DNA of 64,000 bases from Microvirga zambiensis WSM3693 (GTDB lineage: Bacteria; Pseudomonadota; Alphaproteobacteria; Rhizobiales; Beijerinckiaceae): contig NZ_JAERQD010000020.1 in the NCBI RefSeq assembly GCF_016735695.1, positions 1 through 64,000 of the forward strand. The letters are read 5' to 3'. Made by a program: the position numbers and the translations under genes. Below are positions 26,974-35,285 of this stretch, in pieces. How positions within the stretch are numbered: position 1 is the first letter of the stretch; each line of letters begins with the position of its first letter. The notes below the pieces were generated by a model. It worked only from the letters and a program-made list of their open reading frames with translations. It was not told the DNA's origin and did not search any database.

Positions 26974-29394
26974 CTACCGTGCCGCCAACATCTCCCGAAT
27001 GCGAGCCCCCAAGGCCTCGACAGCGAACGGCTTTGTCATCACCGCCATGCCCGGCATGAGATGACCCTGGTTCAGGATGGCGTTCTCTGCGTAACCGGTG
27101 ATGAACAGAACCTTGAGGTTCGGCCGCTTCACCAGTCCGGCTTCCGCCATCTGGCGCCCGTTCATCCCGCCCGGCAATCCCACGTCGGTGACGAGAAGGT
27201 CGATGCGGACATCAGACTGCAGGACCTTCAGGCCGGCGACGCTGTCGGCGGCCTCGATCGCGGTATAACCCAGATCCTCGAGCACTTCCGTTACCAGCAT
27301 TCGGATCGTCGGCTCGTCATCCACCACCAGGACCGTCTCGCCATGCTGGGCCCGTGGAGCGGCGCTCAGCGCGGCCAGCGGATCGCTCACGTCGGCATCG
27401 CCGACGAAACGCGGCAGGTAGATGCAAACCGTGGTTCCCTGTCCGACCTCGGAATAGATGCGAACCTGCCCCCCTGATTGCCGCGCAAAGCCGTAGATCA
27501 TCGACAGGCCGAGACCCGTTCCTTCGCCGATGGGCTTGGTGGTGTAGAAGGGCTCGAAAGCCTTGGCCTTCACGTCGGGCGTCATGCCAGTCCCGGTATC
27601 TGTCACGCACAAGGACAGATACTGCCCTGGAGGCATGTCATGGGCTTGGGCCGACCGGTCGTCCATCCACCTGTTGGCGGTTTCGATCGTGATCCGGCCG
27701 CCATCGGGCATGGCATCCCGCGCATTGATGCAGAGGTTCAGCAGGGCATTCTCAAGTTGCGGCGGATCGACGAGAGCGGGCCAGGCTCCGGCTGCCCCGA
27801 CGATCTCGATGGGAATGGACGGCCCTACCGTGCGCTGAATCAGCTCCGCCATCCCGCCGACGAGCTGGTTCACGTCGGTGACCCTCGGGTCAAGGGTCTG
27901 ACGGCGCGAGAAGGCCAGGAGACGATGGGTCAGGGCCGCGGCACGTCGCACGGCTCCCTGGGCCGCCGTCATGTAGCGTTCCACATCCTTGATCCGGCCC
28001 TGCGTCAGGCGGGAGTCCATCAGCTCGAGCGAGCCGGAGATCCCGGCCAGAAGATTGTTGAAGTCATGGGCCAGCCCGCCGGTGAGCTGGCCAACGGCCT
28101 CCATCTTCTGGGATTGGCGCAATTGCTCTTCAAGCTGGGCCTGGTCGGTAAGGTCGCGGCCGACGATGTGGAACAGGTCCGTGCCGGGATCGGGCACGGC
28201 CGTCCACATGATGGTCCTCTGGCCGCCGTCCCTCGTCAGGACGTGGTCGACGAAGCCCGTGACCGTCTCCCGCGCCCTCAGGCGCCGGACGACGTCGGCC
28301 GTCTCGGCATGGTCCGCCGGGTCGACGAACTCTGCGAAAGGCCGGCTCAAGATTTCCTCGTCGCTCCAGCCGAGCATGCGCGTCCAGGCCGGATTGATCG
28401 CCTTCATGAAGCCGTCGAAACCGGCGGTTCCCATGAGGTCGTTGGTCGTCTCCCAAAGGCGGTTGCGTTCCGCCGTGCGCCGCACCACCTCGCTCTCGAG
28501 CGATTGCTTCTGCGAGAGAAGGTCCTGCTGCGCCTGCTTCTGGTCCGTGATGTCGGTGACGGATCCGACATAGCCCAGGAACGCCCCATCCGCGCCGAAC
28601 CGGGGACTGGCCGCGTCGATGGCCCAGCGATAGGTGCCATCCGCCCGTCGGATCCTGTATTCGAGCCGGAACGCCTCCTTCCGAGCATTCGCCTTAAGGA
28701 AGGTGTCCTCGGACCTGACCTGATCGTCCGGATGGATCGCTTGCAGCCATCCGAGCCCCAAGGCCTCGGCCTCAACCTGTCCCGTGAACTCGTACCAGGA
28801 GCGATTGAGATAGGTGCACCGCCCCTCGGCATTCGTGATCCACATCATGACGGGCGCATGGTCGGCCATGTTGCGGAAGCGATCCTCGCTCTCGCGCAGG
28901 GCGCGCTCGGTCCGAACGTGCCGGGTCGTCTCCGTGACGGTATCGAGCAGGCCGGCCACGCGCCCGCTCTCGTCCCGGACAGGGCTGTAGCAGAAGGTGA
29001 AGTAGGCCTCCTCGGGCTCTCCGTACCGGTTGACCGGCAGAAGCAGGTTCTCAAAGTAGCTTGCCTCGCCGGCGAGCGCCTTCTCGACGATCGGGGTGAT
29101 GTCCTCCCAGACCTCGGACCAGGCCTCGCGAAAGGGCACGCCGAGAAGCTCAGGCTTGCCTCCGGCCAGGGGGCGATAGGCGTCGTTATAGATGCCGATC
29201 AGATCAGGCCCCCAGAGGAGATAGGAGGGGAACTTCGAGTTGATCACCATGCCGACCATGGTCCGCAGGCTCTGCGGCCAGGTCTGGATGGGACCGAGGG
29301 AGGTCTTGGACCAGTCGAAAGCGCGGATCCTGGCACCCATCTCCCCTCCACCCACGAGGAAGGTCAGGTCCGATGTAACAGCGTCGTGCGGCAT
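26974..29394 (-). CDS. Hybrid PAS sensor histidine kinase with receiver domain
   Basis: 806 aa, soluble. Order: N-terminal PAS-like domain (about 20-150, [20 protein letters not shown]), PAS (about 165-290, [25 protein letters not shown]), coiled coil, PAS (about 325-430), HisKA with [16 protein letters not shown] (phospho-His near 455), HATPase_c ([34 protein letters not shown]), receiver domain (about 685-800: [23 protein letters not shown] with the phospho-Asp, and KPF). Receiver at the C-terminus suggests phosphate removal or a relay. No partner regulator adjacent. The first PAS carries the start [18 protein letters not shown] seen in rhizobial light- or redox-type PAS kinases; its ligand is unknown. 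Confidence 0.93.
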   Translation of the reverse strand: MPHDAVTSDLTFLVGGGEMGARIRAFDWSKTSLGPIQTWPQSLRTMVGMVINSKFPSYLLWGPDLIGIYNDAYRPLAGGKPELLGVPFREAWSEVWEDITPIVEKALAGEASYFENLLLPVNRYGEPEEAYFTFCYSPVRDESGRVAGLLDTVTETTRHVRTERALRESEDRFRNMADHAPVMMWITNAEGRCTYLNRSWYEFTGQVEAEALGLGWLQAIHPDDQVRSEDTFLKANARKEAFRLEYRIRRADGTYRWAIDAASPRFGADGAFLGYVGSVTDITDQKQAQQDLLSQKQSLESEVVRRTAERNRLWETTNDLMGTAGFDGFMKAINPAWTRMLGWSDEEILSRPFAEFVDPADHAETADVVRRLRARETVTGFVDHVLTRDGGQRTIMWTAVPDPGTDLFHIVGRDLTDQAQLEEQLRQSQKMEAVGQLTGGLAHDFNNLLAGISGSLELMDSRLTQGRIKDVERYMTAAQGAVRRAAALTHRLLAFSRRQTLDPRVTDVNQLVGGMAELIQRTVGPSIPIEIVGAAGAWPALVDPPQLENALLNLCINARDAMPDGGRITIETANRWMDDRSAQAHDMPPGQYLSLCVTDTGTGMTPDVKAKAFEPFYTTKPIGEGTGLGLSMIYGFARQSGGQVRIYSEVGQGTTVCIYLPRFVGDADVSDPLAALSAAPRAQHGETVLVVDDEPTIRMLVTEVLEDLGYTAIEAADSVAGLKVLQSDVRIDLLVTDVGLPGGMNGRQMAEAGLVKRPNLKVLFITGYAENAILNQGHLMPGMAVMTKPFAVEALGARIREMLAAR

Positions 29395-29714
29395 GCGGCG
29401 TATCTAGTTTAGGACAGGCCTCCTGGCCAGTCCTCGAGCCCAGGCAAAGAAGCGCAGGTCCGGTCGGGGCACGCGTGCGACCGGAGCGCGAAGGCGGCGA
29501 TCCGCATCGAACTGGACGTTCCAAAAGGCAGGGCATCTCGGCTCCTGACCCGAAAGAAAGGTTCGGAGCAGGCGGCAGGTCCATCATTGGCGGCGGAATG
29601 ATGGGGGTACTGAGGGCATCGGGATCCTTGCCTCACTTCCGACAGCCGCTACCGTTATAAACTTATCCTGCATAAACTTGTCCCAACGGCAGGAAAGGCG
29701 GCACTGGTTTCGTC

Positions 29715-30791
29715 ATGGCTGTGGAACGAATGCCTTGGTGGGCGTGGACATGGCCCGTGGTGGCCTGGGGTCTCCTCCTGGCGCTGCTCTTCGTGGGTCT
29801 GGGTGGCCCGATCGCTGCGGTGGCAGGAATCGTCCTCATCGCCACCGTGTTTGCGGCGGTGTACCACGCCGAGGTCGTCGCCCACCGCACGGGCGAGCCG
29901 TTCGGCACGCTGGTCCTGGCGATTGCCGTGACCGTGATCGAGGTGGCCCTCATCGTCTCCGTCATGATCGCGGCGCCCGGGGAGAAGGCCGGGCTGGCCC
30001 GGGACACGGTCTTTGCCGGCGTCATGATTGTGATGAACGGCATCGTCGGCCTCTGCCTGCTCTGGGGCGGCGCGCGCCATCACGAGCAGGGATTCCAGAT
30101 CCACGGGGCCAGCGCCGCGCTGGCGGTTCTGGCGGCGCTCACCACCCTCACGCTGGTCGTCCCGAACGTCGCGTCGAGCGCACCCGGTCCGTATTTCAGC
30201 ACGTCTCAGCTCGTCTTCGCCGGGATCGTCTCGCTGGTCCTCTACGGCGCGTTCGTGTTCATCCAGACCGTGCGGCACCGCGACTACTTCCTCCCGGACG
30301 TGGGCGGCGAGGACGTGCACGCGCCGCCGCCCTCCGACAGGACGGCCATGGCCAGCGCCGCGCTGCTGCTCGTTTCCCTCGTCGCCGTCGTGGCGCTCGC
30401 CAAAGCCCTGACGCCTACATTGGAGGTGGGGCTGGTTTGGCTCGGCCTGCCCAAGGCCGTGATCGGGATCATCATCGCGGCCGTGGTGCTGCTGCCCGAA
30501 TGCCTGGCGGCGCTCAAGGCGGCTCAGGCCAACCGGTTGCAGACCAGCCTCAACCTGGCGCTCGGATCGGCCCTGGCGGCCATCGGCCTGACGATTCCTG
30601 CGGTCGTCGCCGTCTCGATCACCCTCGGCCAACCCCTGGAACTCGGGCTGGACGACAAGGGCCGGCTCCTGCTTGCCCTGACTCTTCTCATCGGCGTGAT
30701 CACGCTCGGCACCGGCCGGACCACCGTTCTTCAGGGCATCGTCCACCTTGTCATCTTCGCGGCGTTCCTGTTCTTCGCCGTGGTGCCGTAA
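29715..30791 (+). CDS. chaA: Calcium/proton antiporter, ChaA-type
   Basis: 358 aa with about 11 membrane helices. The two CaCA family repeats are visible: GEPFGTLVLAIAVTVIEVALIV (first, about residues 68-90) and AVVLLPECLAALKAAQANR followed by LQTSLNLALGSALAAIGLTIP (second, about 255-300), each with the conserved acidic residue. It exports Ca2+ (or Na+/K+) in exchange for protons across the inner membrane. Length is normal for ChaA. Monocistronic, convergent with the DUF1194 gene. The gap 29395-29714 shows nothing else. Confidence 0.9.
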   Translation: MAVERMPWWAWTWPVVAWGLLLALLFVGLGGPIAAVAGIVLIATVFAAVYHAEVVAHRTGEPFGTLVLAIAVTVIEVALIVSVMIAAPGEKAGLARDTVFAGVMIVMNGIVGLCLLWGGARHHEQGFQIHGASAALAVLAALTTLTLVVPNVASSAPGPYFSTSQLVFAGIVSLVLYGAFVFIQTVRHRDYFLPDVGGEDVHAPPPSDRTAMASAALLLVSLVAVVALAKALTPTLEVGLVWLGLPKAVIGIIIAAVVLLPECLAALKAAQANRLQTSLNLALGSALAAIGLTIPAVVAVSITLGQPLELGLDDKGRLLLALTLLIGVITLGTGRTTVLQGIVHLVIFAAFLFFAVVP

Positions 30792-30811
30792 GGCCTTGCG
30801 AGGTGCTGCAA

Positions 30812-31561
30812 TCAGTGGTCGGGCTTCGGTGCGGCGCCATCGGCGAACCCGATGACGATGTCGTTGATGAACTTTCGAGTGAGGACTCTGGCCATCAGCT
30901 CGCTCGAGGGTACGTGTTCGACAAAGGAGCCGGGACCGCCTGCGACCTTCTGCTGAAAATACTCGATCACGTCGGGATTCTGCCCCAGCACGACCCCGTT
31001 GATCGTGAAGCCGAGAGCGAGCGTCGCATCCCGCACTCCTTGTGCGTCGGCACCCACATTGTCGGGACCATTCCCGACGATGTTGATGACGGAGCGTGTG
31101 GACCGGAAGGGCGCAGCCTTGAGCATGTCCGACGCGGACGACAAGGCACGGGAGAGATCGGTGGGCCTGCCGAAGCGCTTCTCCACCCGGCGCAGGGTCG
31201 TTTCGGTGGCTATCTGTTCGGAGAATGCTGCCCTGATCCGTTGCACGGCAACCCTGGCATCGTCCGCCGAGCCGATCAGCATCCACGGCAGCATGGGCAG
31301 GGTCTTGGTATGCCAGCCGAACAGGGCGAAGCCGATCCGGCCATGCTGGCCATGCTGAATGGCACGGATGACCTCGGGCGAAAGGAGGGCCTCGGCGAGC
31401 CCCTCCTGCACGATCAAATGTTCGTCCAGGCCGACGGAATGGGAGAAATCAATTCCCGTCACGACGTTGATGTCGGTCTCGGTCTCGATCGAGGTTGCCG
31501 GACCTCCCGCCAGCAGAACGTACGCCAACGCCACGACACCGAGCGTTCCAAGCCTGTTCAT
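30812..31561 (-). CDS. DUF1194 secreted protein (von Willebrand A-like)
   Basis: 249 aa from ATG 31561. A signal peptide (LGVVALAYVLLAGGPATS) leads to a DUF1194 domain: DINVVTGIDFSHSV (modified DxSxS of vWA folds; here Asp-Phe-Ser-His-Ser), FGRPTDLSRALSSA and SVINIVGNGPDNVGADA. The family is predicted to be periplasmic and vWA-like, with unknown function. Its neighbour is a divergent patatin gene about 400 bases away; the gap between them shows no gene. Confidence 0.85.
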   Translation of the reverse strand: MNRLGTLGVVALAYVLLAGGPATSIETETDINVVTGIDFSHSVGLDEHLIVQEGLAEALLSPEVIRAIQHGQHGRIGFALFGWHTKTLPMLPWMLIGSADDARVAVQRIRAAFSEQIATETTLRRVEKRFGRPTDLSRALSSASDMLKAAPFRSTRSVINIVGNGPDNVGADAQGVRDATLALGFTINGVVLGQNPDVIEYFQQKVAGGPGSFVEHVPSSELMARVLTRKFINDIVIGFADGAAPKPDH

Positions 31562-31959
31562 AGCCGCCTCCGAGGAGAGAGGTAAGGCGATCCGCCGGCT
31601 GAACGGCGATCATACGCCCGGCGGACGCTGCCGCAAAGCTGACCGGCCCGGTACGAGGCGGAAACTGAGTCACTACCGACCGGCCATGCATGAATCCGCG
31701 TTGGCGTTGTCGGACGCGACCCCCCCGAACGGCAATCGCGATGATTGATGAAAGTCGGCCGCGGGAGAAATAGCGGCACCTGGATGCCTGCCCAACTTCC
31801 GACAGCCGCCGCCCTCATGATGGCGCCCGAGCAGCACAAACGAGGCTGGTTTCGACATGCCGCGGCACAGGTATCCGGGGTGATCCGACCTGTTCCGGCC
31901 TGCCGGTTCGACGCGTGAGTGGATGTTCCTCGAATTTTCAGGCTCGGCGGAGGCACACA

Positions 31960-32979
31960 ATGGAACGAAGTCCGGTCCTGATCGATCTGGCCCTCCAGGG
32001 CGGGGGATCCCACGGCGCGTTCACGTGGGGAGTTCTGGACCGGCTTCTCGAGGAGCCCTGGCTTCACATCGCCGCCATTTCAGGCACATCGGCTGGCGCG
32101 ATGAACGCCGCGGTGCTGGCGGATGGCTGGCTCGAGGGCGGCGCCGAAGGAGCCCGCAATGCCCTCGACCGATACTGGCAGCGGGTGTCGCGCGCTGCTG
32201 CCTTCAGCCCCTTGCAGCGTTCGCCATTGGACCGGCTCATGGGCCGCTGGACGCTCGACACGTCCCCGGTCTATGTCGCGATGGACCTGGCATCACGGCT
32301 TCTCTCCCCTTATGACCTCAATCCGTCGGGCTTCAATCCGCTGCGCCGAATTCTGGCCGAGAGCATCGATTTCGAGCGCCTGAGCCGCTCCCCGATCCGG
32401 CTGTTCATCACGGCGACAAGCGTTCGAACCGGGCGCGGACGCATATTCCGGAACGGCGAGATCACGCCCGACGTGCTTCTTGCGTCCGCCTGCCTCCCGA
32501 CGATGTTCGCCGCCATCGAGATTGACGGCGAGCCATATTGGGACGGCGGCTTTGCGGGCAATCCCACGATTACGCCGCTGGTCCGCGAGAGCGACGCGCA
32601 CGACACCATCCTCGTGCAGATCAATCCGCCCGAGCGGACGGAGATGCCGCGTACGGCCACCGACATCCTCAACCGCCTCAACGAGATTTCATTCAACTCT
32701 CCCTTGATGAAGGAGCTCCGCATGATTGCTCTCCTGCGCCAGGTCGCCGATCCCGGGACAGGAGAGGGAGCTCGCTGGGCCCAGATGCGGACGCACCGGA
32801 TCCGGAGCGACATGTTGGCTCAATTCGGAGCATCATCGAAGCTCAATGGCGAATGGGACTTCGTGTCGATGCTGCGCACGGAGGGACGCCGGGCGGCAGA
32901 TGAATTCCTGGACGACTGCGCCGACGACCTCGGCGAGCATTCGACGGCAGATCTGGATGTCCTGCTGGCGGAGTGCTGA
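31960..32979 (+). CDS. Patatin-like phospholipase
   Basis: 339 aa from ATG 31960 (GGCGGAGG upstream); the frame begins at 31915. Patatin signature: oxyanion hole GGGSHG (about residue 12), nucleophile GTSAG (Ser about 43) and catalytic Asp in DGG (about 193, YWDGGFAGN). No signal peptide, so cytoplasmic or injected. It should hydrolyse acyl esters of lipids. The C-terminal 100 residues are helical and typical of the family in Hyphomicrobiales, some linked to polyhydroxyalkanoate metabolism. Confidence 0.9.
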   Translation: MERSPVLIDLALQGGGSHGAFTWGVLDRLLEEPWLHIAAISGTSAGAMNAAVLADGWLEGGAEGARNALDRYWQRVSRAAAFSPLQRSPLDRLMGRWTLDTSPVYVAMDLASRLLSPYDLNPSGFNPLRRILAESIDFERLSRSPIRLFITATSVRTGRGRIFRNGEITPDVLLASACLPTMFAAIEIDGEPYWDGGFAGNPTITPLVRESDAHDTILVQINPPERTEMPRTATDILNRLNEISFNSPLMKELRMIALLRQVADPGTGEGARWAQMRTHRIRSDMLAQFGASSKLNGEWDFVSMLRTEGRRAADEFLDDCADDLGEHSTADLDVLLAEC

Positions 32980-33049
32980 CCTTCGGCCGATCGGAGATGG
33001 CTGTCTGTCGGGTCCGTACGCCCATTGGCGAGAGAATAGAGGCCCGCTC

Positions 33050-33150
33050 GTGGCACGCCTGAGACGTGAGCGCTTTGTCTACCTTCGCACCAAAGAGCAG
33101 ACATAGGTCGGGCAATCAGAATGTAAAAGTTTGACCCGGAGCGGCCCCAC
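33050..33150. repeat. R1 repeat, diverged copy
   Basis: Starts TGGCACGCCTGAGACGTGAG and aligns along its length with 12591-12690 (TGGCACTCCAGCGACGTAAG), including AGAATGTAAAAGTTTGACCC against GGAATGTGAAAGGATGACCC. It follows the patatin gene. Confidence 0.55.
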
Positions 33151-33174
33151 TCCCCTCGTGACGTCCACCGTCGC

Positions 33175-33831
33175 TCAAACGGACGGGCGCGCGTCCGCCG
33201 CCGCCTTGAGGTAGGCCCTCGACAGGAGGCGAGTCTCGTCCCGCAGCCTGTCCAGGACCTCCGATCCCGAAACGAGCTTCCCAAAAGTTCCGCGCGACAC
33301 TCCGGCCAATGCGGAAAGAAGCGTGAAAGCGACCCTTTCGACATCGTTGAAGGATGCGTCGGAAGCGTTTGCCAGCGCGCGAACGACAGCGTCTTGCAGC
33401 CTTTTGTACACGCCGGTGGACAACCTGAACTGATCGATCGCTCCTGCGACCCGGTAGAGAGCGGTCGTCGCCTCGGGACGCGCGATCTTCACGGCAACAT
33501 AGGCATCGGCAAGGCTGTCGGCCAGATCGGAGAGCGGCCGCTTGCGGCCGTGGAGGCTGACGCGCTCGAGGGACTCCGCCATCTCCTCGAAATGACGCTG
33601 CAGGATCGCGAAAAGCAAAGCTTCCTTGTTCGGAAAGTACTGGTAGAGCGTGCCGACCGAGACACCGGCCCGTTCGGCCACCCGGGTGGTCGTCAGCCGC
33701 GCCAGGCCATCGGCGAGCAAAACCTGAATCGCTGCCTCGTGAATGGCCTCGACGGTCACTCCCGACCGCGCCTGGATCGGCGTTTTCCTTGGCTTCAGAC
33801 GCTGCGGAACCGTCGGATTGGCGTTTTCCAA
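33175..33831 (-). CDS. TetR/AcrR family transcriptional regulator
   Basis: 218 aa from ATG 33831. N-terminal HTH (about residues 25-70): AIHEAAIQVLLADGLARLTTTRVAERAGVSVGTLYQYFPNKEALL, a classic TetR signature. The C-terminal all-helical ligand domain is not assignable. It is divergent from the TRAP binding protein gene, with a palindrome at 33839-33866 between them, so it probably represses itself and the transporter protein. Its last 54 bases have a diverged copy at 7605-7658. Confidence 0.92.
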   Translation of the reverse strand: MENANPTVPQRLKPRKTPIQARSGVTVEAIHEAAIQVLLADGLARLTTTRVAERAGVSVGTLYQYFPNKEALLFAILQRHFEEMAESLERVSLHGRKRPLSDLADSLADAYVAVKIARPEATTALYRVAGAIDQFRLSTGVYKRLQDAVVRALANASDASFNDVERVAFTLLSALAGVSRGTFGKLVSGSEVLDRLRDETRLLSRAYLKAAADARPSV

Positions 33832-33838
33832 GATGCGA

Positions 33839-33866
33839 ATACCTAACTGAAGGATTGTTCAGGTAT
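33839..33866. promoter_or_regulatory. Candidate TetR operator
   Basis: ATACCT at 33839-33844 and AGGTAT at 33861-33866 form the ends of an imperfect palindrome; a further GGTAT follows at 33867-33871 (TATAGGTAT). It starts eight bases upstream of the TetR start codon and lies 97 bases before the divergent TRAP gene, a usual place for an autorepressor site. Confidence 0.5.
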
Positions 33867-33962
33867 AGGTATGACAAGACGCGCCGGTCAAGCGCGTGTC
33901 GACAGCCAGACCATCGCCTTCGGATGTTTCAAAAATGCGAAGGTTGGAAAAAGGATATTCGG

Positions 33963-35057
33963 ATGATCGAAGACAGCACCAGATCAGGTGGACATGGTTT
34001 GACCCGCAGACTGTTTCTGGGTTCTACGATCGGCGCTGCCGCGGCCGCGTCGTCCATGTCGCATGCGGTTGCGCAAGCGACGGCGCCGTCTCCGCGCATC
34101 CTCAAATTCAGCGACCATGAACCGCTCGGTGGGATGCGGACCCGGTTCCTCAAGGACGTCGTGTTTCCGGCGATCGAGAGGGAATCGAATGGTCGCCTCA
34201 AGATCGAGGATCATTGGAACGGAGAAATCGCCGCCGCCTATGACGCCCTGGGCGCCGTCGCCAAGGGCACCACGGACATCGGCACCGTCGTGCCGGAATA
34301 CACGGCCAAGGAACTGCCGCTGCACCAGATCTTCAAAAGTTTCATCAGGGGCCCGGTCGGCGGCCGGCAGATCGACTTCTTCAACCGCGTCTATGCGGAG
34401 GTGCCGGCTTTTCCGGCGGAGTTGGAGAAGAACAACATCGTTCAGATCTTTTTCGGCACCGGGTACCCGGTGGCGTTTTTCCGCAACGCGCCGATGGCGA
34501 GCCTCGATGAGTTGAAGGGCGGCAGATGGCGGTCCGCCAGTTTCTGGCACCTTGATTTTCTCAAGAATGCCGGCGCCACTCCCGTGACCATGCATTGGGG
34601 GCCGGAAATCCCCGCTGCCTTGAAGGCGAAGACGCTGGACGGCCTGATGGTGAACGTCGACAGCGGATACCTGCTGAAAGTCCACGAGAGCGCCCCTCAT
34701 GTTCTTGTCTCGAAGGATCTATGGCTGGGCCATGTCTATATCCTGACGATGAACAGGAACGTCTGGAACAGCCTTGCGCAGGAAGACAAGGACGCGATCC
34801 GCCGCGCCGCCCAAAAATCCTACGAGACCCTGGGCGCGGTGATGGAAAAAAGCTTCGACACGCAGCTGGAGGATCTGACGAAAGCCGGCGCGAGCGTGCG
34901 GGTGCTCCGCACGGAGGAAGTGGCGCAGTTCGAAACCGCCACCAAGTACCGGGAGGTGCAGTCTGCCTGGGCGGACGACCAGAAAAGCAAAGGAGTCGAA
35001 GATGCAGGCGCCGCCCTTGCGAAGGTCACATCGATCATGAACGCTGTCATGGGGTGA
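33963..35057 (+). CDS. TRAP transporter DctP-type substrate-binding protein
   Basis: 364 aa from ATG 33963 (open frame begins earlier). A twin-arginine-like signal TRRLFLGSTIGAAAAASSMSH is followed by a DctP domain: ILKFSDHEPLGGMRTRFLKDVVFPAIERES, TDIGTVVPEYTAKELPLHQIF, and GLMVNVDSGYLLKVHE with the C-terminal helix DTQLEDLTKAGASVRVL. It should bind an organic acid or similar solute in the periplasm. No DctQ or DctM permease gene is adjacent on either side, so the partner lies elsewhere. The TetR gene upstream is the likely regulator. Confidence 0.88.
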   Translation: MIEDSTRSGGHGLTRRLFLGSTIGAAAAASSMSHAVAQATAPSPRILKFSDHEPLGGMRTRFLKDVVFPAIERESNGRLKIEDHWNGEIAAAYDALGAVAKGTTDIGTVVPEYTAKELPLHQIFKSFIRGPVGGRQIDFFNRVYAEVPAFPAELEKNNIVQIFFGTGYPVAFFRNAPMASLDELKGGRWRSASFWHLDFLKNAGATPVTMHWGPEIPAALKAKTLDGLMVNVDSGYLLKVHESAPHVLVSKDLWLGHVYILTMNRNVWNSLAQEDKDAIRRAAQKSYETLGAVMEKSFDTQLEDLTKAGASVRVLRTEEVAQFETATKYREVQSAWADDQKSKGVEDAGAALAKVTSIMNAVMG

Positions 35058-35285
35058 GCGCGCCTGGGGCGAAATCTGCGATAGTTTATCAATCATCGTC
35101 GCTGCGCCGTGCGCGCCAGCTGGGCGGGAGCCTGCTGTTTCTTATAAGGGCTCCACCGGGGCAGACGGGGTCTCGCGGCCGGAATCATAATAGGATCGCA
35201 GTCCCGATCTCGGCGAGCTTCTTTCCCCGGCAAGGGCTTGAGAGTAGACTTCGCCTGGCCGGTTGGGCCGGTCAGGGAGCGCTCG

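Noticed and set aside
27478..29412. 644-codon plus-strand frame
   Set aside because: Shadow of the histidine kinase on the opposite strand; no family features.
29655..31286. 543-codon minus-strand frame
   Set aside because: Antisense to chaA and to part of another gene region; low-complexity translation.
31529..31551. AACG...GTTCC, EcfG-like on the minus strand
   Set aside because: Spacing is 14 bases rather than 16-17 and it lies within the DUF1194 signal-peptide codons.
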